Below are positions 46,601-53,619 of a stretch of DNA of 64,000 nucleotides, one piece after another. The notes under the pieces were generated by a model that made no database searches, had not been told where the DNA came from, and saw nothing but the letters and a program-made list of their open reading frames with translations. How positions within the stretch are numbered: the stretch's first letter is position 1; every line of letters begins with the position of its first letter. This stretch comes from DT-110 sp030148525 (GTDB lineage Bacteria; Bacteroidota; Bacteroidia; Chitinophagales; Saprospiraceae): the NCBI GenBank assembly GCA_965227445.1, contig OZ245751.1:2480001-2544000 (forward strand), in the 5' to 3' direction. The position numbers and the translations under genes are program-made.

Positions 46601-49267
46601 AATGTACAACGCCAGCAAGCAGCTATGCTAAATTTCAGTGCTGACCAGGAGACCTACGGCGTAGGTGACCAGGTAACACTCACCATCCCGAGTGGCCAGG
46701 CCGGCCGCGCCCTGGTGACCATTGAGAACGGAAGCGGTGTGGTAAAATCGTTTTGGCAAGCTTCGACCGAGGGCGAAAACACCATCAGCTTTACTACTAC
46801 GCCCGATATGGCTCCTAATGTCTATGCTCATGTGGCCCTGATTCAGCCACACCAGCAAGTGGAGAACGATCTGCCGATTCGCATGTACGGAGTACTGCCG
46901 ATAAAGGTGGAAGATCCGGCTACTGTACTGAATCCCGAAATCACCATGCCCGATGAATTACGCCCCGAAGGAACCTTCACCGTCGAGGTGAGCGAAGCGA
47001 ACCGCAATGCCATGTCCTATACCCTGGCTATTGTCGACGAAGGCTTGCTGGGGCTAACGCGTTTCCAGACGCCCGATCCGCACGGACACTTCTACGCCAA
47101 GGAGGCCCTGGGCGTTCGCACCTGGGATTTGTACGATCAGGTGTTAGGGGCCACGGGGGGCGACTTGTCGAATATTCTCAGTGTCGGTGGTGACGGCGCA
47201 GTCGATCCATCGGCTGCCAAACCCGAAGCCAACCGCTTTGAGCCGGTAGTAAGGCATCTGGGACCCTTTGAACTTAAGAAGGGCAGAACGAATAAGCACG
47301 AAATCACCATGCCCAATTACGTGGGAGCGGTCCGCGCCATGGTAGTCGCACGATCGGGCAAGGCTTACGGAAGAGCTGATAAGCGAGTCCCGGTGACTAA
47401 TCCGCTAATGGTCCTCGCTACCTTGCCCCGGGTTTTGAGCCCCGGTGAGACCCTCGACTTACCCGTCAATGTATTCGTTAATGATCCGCGGATTACCAAT
47501 GTGACGGTCAATGTATCCGATCCCTCGAACCTGGTTTCCCTGCCCGAGGGGGCTTCCCAACGGGTTTCCTTCCGCGGTGCCGGTAATCAGCTGGCAGCCA
47601 TCCCCCTGCAAGTGGGTAATCGTACGGGCGTTGCCCGCATACAAATACATGCCGGCGGCAACGGCCACGAGGCCAGTCAGGAAATCGAGATTGAAGTTCG
47701 CAACCCGAACCCATACCAAACAGAATCCGTCGCCTCCGTGGTGGACGCTGGCGAGACCTGGTCTCCCGAATTTACACCCATTGGCACGATCACTACCCGT
47801 CGGGCTTATCTGGAGGTATCAAATATTCCACCCATGAACCTCGGCAAGCGTATGAACCAACTGTTGCGCTACCCGTACGGTTGTGTGGAGCAGACGGTAT
47901 CGGCAGTATTCCCGCAATTATACGCGGATCGCCTGTTGGAATTGACTGATGAACAAAAGCAAGGTATTCCCGATCGGATTCAGGCGGCCATTCAACGCCT
48001 GCAATCCTTTCAGGGTGCGGATGGTGGTCTTGCCTACTGGCCGGGAGGCAGCAACCCGAATACCTGGGGCACGACCTACGCCGGACATTTTATGGTCGCT
48101 GCTCAGGAGGCCGGATACCGCATCCCGCCATCCCTGCTGAACGACTGGAAGCGCTTCCAGCAAAAAGCATCGCGCGAATGGCAACCCGAATCACCAAACC
48201 GGTCTTCTTTTGCCAAAAGGCAAAATGAACTTGACCAGGCCTACCGTCTATACACCCTGGCCATGGCCGGCTCGGCGGACCTTAGCGCTATGAATCAATT
48301 ACGAGAGCAATCCTCCCTGAGCGCCGCTGCCCGCTGGCGCCTGGCGGCTGCGTACGCCCTAAGTGGGAAGGAGAATATCGCTAATGACCTGGTCGATGCG
48401 CTGGACCTCGAAGTGCCTGAATACCGGGAATTGAGCTACACCTATGGCTCTACCCTGCGCGATCAGGCAATGTTACTGGAGACGCTGGTACTGCTGGAAC
48501 GCGATGACGAAGCAGGACAACTGATCCAGGATATTTCCGAGCAGATGAGTAGCCACTATTGGCTAAGCACCCAGGAAATGGCCTACGCCCTGCTGGCGGT
48601 ATCAAAATTCGTGGGCGACTCGGAGGTAAGCTCAACCTTCCGTATTAATTACGCAGTCAACGGGAACACCCAACGGGATGCGGGCAGTCAACGTCCTTTC
48701 CTGCAGCTGGATATTACCAATCAATTGCAAAATGGCGGGAACCGTATTGCGGTCACGAACCCGGGCAGCAATCGACTCTTCGCCCGCCTGATCACCGAAG
48801 GTCAGCCCCTGCCCGGTGAGGAGACCGGTCAAACCAATGATCTGCGGATGCAGGTCAAATTCCTGAATCTCGACGGTTCGCCCCTCGATGTGGCCTCCAT
48901 TCCGCAAGGACGTGACTTCCAGGCAGAAGTGCGGGTAACGCACCCGGGGCAGCGTCCCATTTCGTACGAAGAGCTCGCACTGGACCAGGTATTTCCCTCG
49001 GGTTGGGAGATCATCAATACCCGAATGGATGAATTGAGCGGAGCGTCCCAGAGTGCTTACGAATACCAGGACATTCGCGACGACAGGGTCAACACTTTCT
49101 TCGATTTGTCAAGAGGCCGCAGCCACACCTACCGGGTGCGGTTGAACGCCGCCTATCAGGGACGCTTCTACCTGCCGGGGACATCATGTACCGCTATGTA
49201 CGACAACAGCATTTCGGCCTATCAGGCCGGGCGTTGGGTGAATGTGGTTGGGCAGGAAGCGGGATAG
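43667..49267 (+). CDS. Bacterial alpha-2-macroglobulin lipoprotein
   Basis: An 1866-residue lipoprotein (MISACSKK; the Cys is residue 23) of the A2M family, which traps proteases that enter the periplasm. MG domains fill the first about 1300 residues (FMYAERGVWRPGDTVFL marks a conserved MG domain; MPDELRPEGTFTVEV precedes the middle part). The thioester is intact as CVEQ at 1406-1409 (Cys1406, Gln1409), and the TED helices and the final receptor-like domain follow. The usual partner gene pbpC (penicillin-binding protein 1C) is not adjacent. A Tyr/Asn-rich insertion (about 465-510) is unlike the standard family layout. Confidence 0.92.
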   Translation: MLYLNRPSQWLTAVAFLLMISACSKKRTDVQSIAAVNPYVFAYTSGTISKIAPIRIELTQDVVAADQIGSAAAKNWLRFSPSVSGTLTWENRRTLFFQPEEPLNSSTTYEATLDLSDLFAEATRENRSFAFEFRTRDQYLQVDIEGLQAVQLNDLSKQELLGTVFTADQATEANVESCLQAKQGNRNLSVRWVHSADGREHSFSVEGIERTEDPRPVTVNWNGNPIGSGVKDSRSIQVPPIGEFSLQSAEVVARDGQYLQLRFSDPIDSEQNLDGLISIPNYGGDFRFLTDNNTIKVYPSNSINGVVQIRISENIRNIAGTRLGTTANRTVEFAEIRPQVRLVGEGVIMPQTEGLLFPFEAIGLKKVVVEIFKVYNNNVLQFLQSNQLNGSSNMQQVGSIIRTEEVDLAQLNPDASGTRWTRYALDLKDLVAQDDKAIYSIRIGFRPEHAVTDCAAQAASRISFQENYGYYNNGLDPNGQQSLMDSWYGIMGYYNDYSYENREDPCFPEYYNADRFVSRNVVASNLGLIAKMGTTNEITTIVTDLRTGKSISGATVRVFDYQQQPIGTATSNGEGIAMVSLDRKPFMLVVQSNDQTGYLRLVENEALPLSRFDVGGQETQEGLKGFMYAERGVWRPGDTVFLQFILDDSANPLPDQYPIQFEVVNARGQRHLQRTVVEQVGKIYPLHFTTASDAPTGSWRAIVEAGGAKFERTLRIETVKPNRLEIDLDVGSELIIGQNPISVDLEAKWLVGAPAAGLKARVEAQLIPTRTRFDNYTTFSFDDPARQYQQNEATMLFDNTLNGSGRATFTWELPSDDSAPGMMRAALRTRVFERGGDFSTDSYSVPYSPYRVYAGVEIPRNRYQEPRLEVDEEGTLQIVTVDPQGRPVGSRSVTARMYRVDWRWWWDDGYDNMRRFNTGSNYSPVASTRLVTNARGQAQWTLTPEDWGRYFVRICDEESGHCTGDFLYAGYPWYGDDNNVQRQQAAMLNFSADQETYGVGDQVTLTIPSGQAGRALVTIENGSGVVKSFWQASTEGENTISFTTTPDMAPNVYAHVALIQPHQQVENDLPIRMYGVLPIKVEDPATVLNPEITMPDELRPEGTFTVEVSEANRNAMSYTLAIVDEGLLGLTRFQTPDPHGHFYAKEALGVRTWDLYDQVLGATGGDLSNILSVGGDGAVDPSAAKPEANRFEPVVRHLGPFELKKGRTNKHEITMPNYVGAVRAMVVARSGKAYGRADKRVPVTNPLMVLATLPRVLSPGETLDLPVNVFVNDPRITNVTVNVSDPSNLVSLPEGASQRVSFRGAGNQLAAIPLQVGNRTGVARIQIHAGGNGHEASQEIEIEVRNPNPYQTESVASVVDAGETWSPEFTPIGTITTRRAYLEVSNIPPMNLGKRMNQLLRYPYGCVEQTVSAVFPQLYADRLLELTDEQKQGIPDRIQAAIQRLQSFQGADGGLAYWPGGSNPNTWGTTYAGHFMVAAQEAGYRIPPSLLNDWKRFQQKASREWQPESPNRSSFAKRQNELDQAYRLYTLAMAGSADLSAMNQLREQSSLSAAARWRLAAAYALSGKENIANDLVDALDLEVPEYRELSYTYGSTLRDQAMLLETLVLLERDDEAGQLIQDISEQMSSHYWLSTQEMAYALLAVSKFVGDSEVSSTFRINYAVNGNTQRDAGSQRPFLQLDITNQLQNGGNRIAVTNPGSNRLFARLITEGQPLPGEETGQTNDLRMQVKFLNLDGSPLDVASIPQGRDFQAEVRVTHPGQRPISYEELALDQVFPSGWEIINTRMDELSGASQSAYEYQDIRDDRVNTFFDLSRGRSHTYRVRLNAAYQGRFYLPGTSCTAMYDNSISAYQAGRWVNVVGQEAG

Positions 49268-49345
49268 TGGGGAGACTTGCCGAGACTGCAGGGAATGTAG
49301 AGACTTAGAGACTGCAGGGAACGTAGAGACCGTAGGGAATTGCTC
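49268..49345. repeat. 9-bp-period array (GAGACTGCA / GGGAACGTA)
   Basis: Units GAGACTGCA, GGGAATGTA, GAGACTTA, GAGACTGCA, GGGAACGTA, GAGACCGTA follow the alpha-2-macroglobulin stop. The units are related to the 9-bp part of the 253-bp repeat at 41358. Confidence 0.75.
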
Positions 49346-49390
49346 TGGGTGGTGATTTGATTATTTTAGTTCAAGGCTTTGCCCAGATTT

Positions 49391-49425
49391 GCGTCGAGCG
49401 TCGAGCGTGGAATGTCGAGCGTGGG
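49391..49425. repeat. Heptad array GCGTCGA, five units
   Basis: GCGTCGA, GCGTCGA, GCGTGGA, ATGTCGA, GCGTGGG. The same heptad occurs in the 253-bp tandem repeat. Confidence 0.8.
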
Positions 49426-49539
49426 GGTACGCTTTTTCAACCACTAAAGTGGTTAAGTAGGTATAAATAATGGGGCCGATTACCACAGCTAAAGCTGTGG
49501 CCTAATGCCTTCCATAGGTCGATCATCGGAACCTTACCT

Positions 49540-49595
49540 CCGTAAGCCGTTAATCGTAAACCGTCTTCCGTGGACCGTCTACCGTTGCCCGTCGA
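49540..49595. repeat. Heptad array CCGTNNN, eight units, overlapping the DUF4403 stop
   Basis: CCGTAAG, CCGTTAA, TCGTAAA, CCGTCTT, CCGTGGA, CCGTCTA, CCGTTGC, CCGTCGA. The stop codon of the minus-strand gene (49579-49581) is inside. Confidence 0.88.
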
Positions 49596-50955
49596 GCTGT
49601 TTCACATCGATCTTAATGGCACCGGAGAGCAATACATCCGCGCTGAGTCCTTCTTTTAGAACGTATACATCGCGGATGGTGAGCTCATCGACGCGGCCGG
49701 TCATCCGGACACCGGGTGCGAGTTGGTAGTTGTTGAGCTGTTCCTCCATAAGCCTTTTGGACTCCTTGATGTTAGATTCCAGGAGGAAGTTCATATTATC
49801 CTGAATGCGGTTTTTGATGGTGCCTTTGAGGAGCCAACCGGCACTCTTAAACAGGAAATTTCGGGTATCGAGGGTGTAGTCGAGGTCGCGCAATTCGATG
49901 ACATTATCGTTCAGATCGTACACGGGGCGCCCTTGGAGGTAGATCTCGCCGTTATAAGAACCACTCAATGTAGTACTGACGATAACCAGATCTTCTTGCC
50001 CCCAGAGGGAGATATCTTCAATGGTTACGGCTCGTTTACCGGAGGTGAAGGTCTCCCCTATCAGTGATTCACGGGCCAGACGTTCGGCCTCATCGTAGGA
50101 GATGGTTGCGCCGATATTGATCAGGAACCCTTCGAAGGTTTGTGGCTCCTCTTTGAATGGTGGCAGGGTGGTTGCCTGCAGTGCCTGTGGTTTGGGTCCC
50201 ACCGAGAGGGTCGGCTTCCCCTCGATCAACAGCTGTGTGTAGAGGGAATCCTTGATGGTAGTGATGGGCGACATGCCAATTCGCTGGGGATTGACGAGCA
50301 GCCAGGTGTTGTACTCAGGTGACACCAGCATGGGCTCATAGAGTTGTTGCCACGTATCGGCCACGAGGCTTTCCAGTCCGCCCTGTTCGCGGACCATACC
50401 GTCGATACTGCGGGCGATATATTGGCGGCTGTTATTCAGGACGAGGTTGGCAATGAACCCGACCGGAATACTGATGCCCGCCATACGAACCCGGGGCGTA
50501 CGAATCCATTCGTGACCTTCGACGGCAGTTTCAGTCTCAATGCCCCAATCCTCACGTATACGGAAAGCTGTTTTGAAGTCCATGCTGATCTCCCCGTTCG
50601 CTTCCAGGACGGTGAGGCCTGCGTTGTACTGGATCTTGAGGTCTACCGGTACCTGGTAAGAGATCACTTGAGAATCAATGCTAACGCGGATGGGTTCTTT
50701 TTTCTCGGCCCGGATCTTCATTTTGTCACCGTCTTTGAAGTCGTTATCCTCGTACACCACCCCGTCGAGCTGCTTATTCAGGGTGCGCTCCAATTCGGCG
50801 ATACTCAGCTCAATGGGGATGCTGAGAACCGATCGCTTTTGTTCAACCAATTCCTGGTACTTTTCCATAGGTCGCTGCAATTGTCGGGGCCCCGAACAGG
50901 AGGCCACCATGAGTATGGTCAGTAGACAAAGAAATGAATGGTACGGGAGGCGCAT
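49579..50955 (-). CDS. DUF4403 family lipoprotein
   Basis: A 458-residue lipoprotein (MVASCSGP, Cys20) with two long TULIP-like beta-rich halves: SIPIELSIAELERTLNKQLDG at the start and a homologous-looking second half with DLDYTLDTRNFLFKSAGWLL. DUF4403 proteins are predicted lipid-binding cup-shaped proteins of the Bacteroidota envelope; no activity has been assigned. The gene is divergent from the PDZ gene across a gap with two large palindromes. Its last residues (DGQR) are coded within a CCGT heptad array. Confidence 0.85.
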   Translation of the reverse strand: MRLPYHSFLCLLTILMVASCSGPRQLQRPMEKYQELVEQKRSVLSIPIELSIAELERTLNKQLDGVVYEDNDFKDGDKMKIRAEKKEPIRVSIDSQVISYQVPVDLKIQYNAGLTVLEANGEISMDFKTAFRIREDWGIETETAVEGHEWIRTPRVRMAGISIPVGFIANLVLNNSRQYIARSIDGMVREQGGLESLVADTWQQLYEPMLVSPEYNTWLLVNPQRIGMSPITTIKDSLYTQLLIEGKPTLSVGPKPQALQATTLPPFKEEPQTFEGFLINIGATISYDEAERLARESLIGETFTSGKRAVTIEDISLWGQEDLVIVSTTLSGSYNGEIYLQGRPVYDLNDNVIELRDLDYTLDTRNFLFKSAGWLLKGTIKNRIQDNMNFLLESNIKESKRLMEEQLNNYQLAPGVRMTGRVDELTIRDVYVLKEGLSADVLLSGAIKIDVKQLDGQR

Positions 50956-51063
50956 GTTACTACATTTTTTGCGAAACCACGAATTATGGTTTTATCTATG
51001 TAAATGTGCAGAATTATGGCGGGATATGGAAGTTTTGCGCGTGACTGCTTCGTGACTTGACTT

Positions 51064-51136
51064 GCTCGGAGGTATGATTTGGCCAGGACGATCATCTTTG
51101 ATGAGCCTTTCAGTTGGCCAAATCATACCTCCGAGC
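51064..51136. repeat. Perfect 22-bp inverted repeat
   Basis: Arms GCTCGGAGGTATGATTTGGC+CA at 51064-51085 and 51115-51136, loop of 29 bp. No T run follows, so it is not a typical terminator. Confidence 0.85.
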
Positions 51137-51192
51137 GGGCATTGTGATCCCTGGCGGTGCGTGTTTCGTTCTTTAAATGTAGGTGCGGGACT

Positions 51193-51261
51193 GCCGGATT
51201 TTTTGATCGGACACACACGGTAAATCCAGATCACTGCGGATTACCGATCAAAAAATCCGGC
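51193..51261. repeat. Perfect 18-bp inverted repeat
   Basis: Arms GCCGGATTTTTTGATCGG at 51193-51210 and its inverse at 51244-51261. The direct repeat AGGTGCGG flanks it (51181 and 51271). Confidence 0.85.
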
Positions 51262-51453
51262 TGGGTTACCAGGTGCGGAGGTTAGCGGAAATGCCAACCC
51301 ATCAGTTAAAGCAAAGCAGAACTCCGCCGCTGGTTTTTGTTTGATAAGCTATAATTGTCTACCTGCCACCGTTAAATTTCCAAACAAAAAACAGCGGCAG
51401 TCCCCAACCAAGCGCAAAGAACAAAAGTTTGCGCCTACCGATGCAACCCTTTT

Positions 51454-51463
51454 GGCGAAAGCC
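51454..51463. promoter_or_regulatory. GGC-GAAA-GCC palindrome upstream of the PDZ gene
   Basis: CTTTT then GGCGAAAGCC, 35 bp before the start codon, probably inside the 5' leader. Confidence 0.4.
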
Positions 51464-51498
51464 TGTCATTACTGACGAAACAAATACCTGCAAAAACG

Positions 51499-53301
51499 AT
51501 GAAGCACCTGTCTATACTTGGATCTTTAACAATAGTTATGTTGCTGTGCCTGACGCCGGTCTCGGCGCAGGTGATCTGGAATTCTTCCAGTGATGATCGC
51601 GCCTTTCTCGGCGTGACGACGGATGAAGTATCCGAACGAAAGGCTGAACTCCTTGGCTTTGAGAACCGCTACGGAGCCTACATCACCTCTATTGTCGAAG
51701 GAAGTGCGGCCGAAGAATACGGTTTTCAACCCCTTGATTACATCGTGGCCGTTAACGATGAATCCATGGACTGGTCGACCGACCTGACCGAGCTGCTCGA
51801 GCAATACGAACCCGGCGACGAAGTGATTATTTATTTTTACCGAAAGGGAAAAAAACAATCTAAACCAGTAACCCTGGGGAAGCGCCGCTCCTCCTGGAAG
51901 ACCAATTTCAGTCTGGCCAGAGTTACCGGCCGCAATGACCCCTTCCTGGGGATCAGCCAGCACTCTGCCTATTCGGAATACGAGCTTGGGGTTCGTGTCA
52001 ACATTATTGACGGATCTACGGCTGATGAGCTGGGGATGAAAGACGGTGACGTAATTCAAACCATTAATGGTTACACCATGATCGACTGGCAAGACATTCA
52101 GGGAGCTATCAAGATGATGAAACCCGGTGATCAGGTGTCCGTAGCCTGGGAGCGGGAAGGTCAAAAGTATACTAAATCCGGCACCCTCAAATCGGAGTCG
52201 GATCGTCGTACTGATTATTCCCTGTCCTTCTCACGGACTGCCAGAAGCAGTGATTATGCCTTCCTGGGGATATATTCCAACCCCATCAGTGCCGAAAAAG
52301 CCCAAAAACTAGGGTTTGACAACCGCTACGGCAGCTACGTAACCGGGGTGATGGATCGCAGCGCAGCCAAAAAAATTGGTCTGCAGCCCTTCGATTACAT
52401 TGTAGGGATTGATGAATACCGCACCGGTAAGAACCAGGACCTGACCGACATCCTGCGCAAATACGATGTAGGTGAGTCAGCGACTCTGCACTTTATTCGT
52501 CAGGGCCGAAAAATGACCCGCAATGTAACATTTACCGACCGCGATGATGCACGCGATGCACGCCGGGAGCGCTGTGATGACCCTTTCCTGGGGGTTCAGC
52601 AGTCGTTCTCTACTAATCCGAAAACAGGGGTAGTCGTCAATATTATCGACGAATCCACCGCCGACAAAGCCGGTATGAAAGACGGTGACATCATTACCCA
52701 CATCAACGGCTTTACCATTTTGGACTGGGAAGATCTGGGTACCGCCGTTGATGCCATGGAAATCGGAGCCGACATCAAGCTCGACTTCCTGCGCAACGGA
52801 GAGCAACAGAAGGGACGCGCGCCCATCCAATCGGATTGCGATCGCCGGGATCGGTCTAACCGCGCCATTAATCTCGACTTTGGAGAAATGACCATCAACC
52901 TCTTCGGTGATGATGAGGATGAAGAAGGGGAACGGGAAGCAGTCAGAGATATGCGGGTGGACTTACAGAGTATTAGCAGCTCCGATATGAATCGCCTGCG
53001 CAATGAATTTGACCTGGATATTCCCAACAGCAGCAGTTTGAACGTTCAGGACCTGCAGTTATACCCCAACCCGGAGACGGGCAGGTTCCGTCTGGAATTT
53101 AAATTGTCACAGCGGGGTGATACTGGTGTGCGCATGTACAACAACAGCGGTCGGGAGATTTACCAGTACGATCTAGGTGGATTCAGCGGTGAATTTGCGG
53201 ATGATGTGGACATTGCTCAAAACGGAGAGGGTTCCTATTTTCTGTTGATTCAGCAGCGGGGTCAGGCTTTCGCCAAAAAGATTGTATTGAAGAAGTCATA
53301 A
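51499..53301 (+). CDS. Secreted four-PDZ protein with T9SS sorting domain
   Basis: A 600-residue exported protein with a signal peptide (TPVSAQ). Four PDZ domains are arranged as two pairs: type A (FLGVTTDEVSERKAELLGF; FLGIYSNPISAEKAQKLGF) and type B (FLGISQHSAYSEYELG; FLGVQQSFSTNPKTG), in order A-B-A-B over about residues 30-450. An acidic linker (DDEDEEGE) follows and the last about 80 residues are a T9SS type A domain (LYPNPETGRFRLEF ...GSYFLLI). No protease domain is present, so it is probably a scaffold or peptide-binding surface protein. Confidence 0.87.
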   Translation: MKHLSILGSLTIVMLLCLTPVSAQVIWNSSSDDRAFLGVTTDEVSERKAELLGFENRYGAYITSIVEGSAAEEYGFQPLDYIVAVNDESMDWSTDLTELLEQYEPGDEVIIYFYRKGKKQSKPVTLGKRRSSWKTNFSLARVTGRNDPFLGISQHSAYSEYELGVRVNIIDGSTADELGMKDGDVIQTINGYTMIDWQDIQGAIKMMKPGDQVSVAWEREGQKYTKSGTLKSESDRRTDYSLSFSRTARSSDYAFLGIYSNPISAEKAQKLGFDNRYGSYVTGVMDRSAAKKIGLQPFDYIVGIDEYRTGKNQDLTDILRKYDVGESATLHFIRQGRKMTRNVTFTDRDDARDARRERCDDPFLGVQQSFSTNPKTGVVVNIIDESTADKAGMKDGDIITHINGFTILDWEDLGTAVDAMEIGADIKLDFLRNGEQQKGRAPIQSDCDRRDRSNRAINLDFGEMTINLFGDDEDEEGEREAVRDMRVDLQSISSSDMNRLRNEFDLDIPNSSSLNVQDLQLYPNPETGRFRLEFKLSQRGDTGVRMYNNSGREIYQYDLGGFSGEFADDVDIAQNGEGSYFLLIQQRGQAFAKKIVLKKS

Positions 53302-53619
53302 AAACCATTTTGAAGCGGCACTTTGCAGGGTGCCGCTTCAAGGCGAGGTTTTTCTCAAGACGCAACGCGTCTTGCCGAGGTCATCTGGTCACCAGATGAC
53401 CTTTTTAAATAAAGAAGGTCCGGCGAAAAACCAGTTCCGCCGAAACGAGGAACTGATTTTTCGCCGCCCCCAAAACACGTTAATCGTCGCCCTGTAGGGT
53501 GTAAATGTTTTGCAAAAGCAGCCTTTCGGCAAATTTCCCGGGTTCCGATTTTTGGTTTGCCGAATTCCTTACGATATTCCGGATAAGGAATAAGCCTTTA
53601 AAAGATTAACAGCAAAACT
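53302..53619. other. Gap with four consecutive hairpins
   Basis: Arms at 53310-53320/53331-53341, 53356-53363/53367-53374, 53379-53389/53391-53401 and 53421-53430/53457-53466 (the last encloses a second 6-bp stem). The first, followed by a T run, is the likely terminator of the PDZ gene. The rest have no obvious role. Confidence 0.75.
53521..53530. promoter_or_regulatory. GCC-TTTC-GGC palindrome upstream of BNR paralogue B
   Basis: GCCTTTCGGC followed by AAATTT, 89 bp before the start codon. Confidence 0.35.

Larger units (their letters stand above)
50956..51498. other. Non-coding gap with palindromes
   Basis: No gene supported on either strand; contains the inverted repeats at 51064-51136 and 51193-51261 and a GGC-GAAA-GCC palindrome at 51454. 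Confidence 0.6.

Noticed and set aside
50992..51234. 80-codon minus-strand frame between DUF4403 and the PDZ gene
   Set aside because: It covers the two palindromes and has no coding character.
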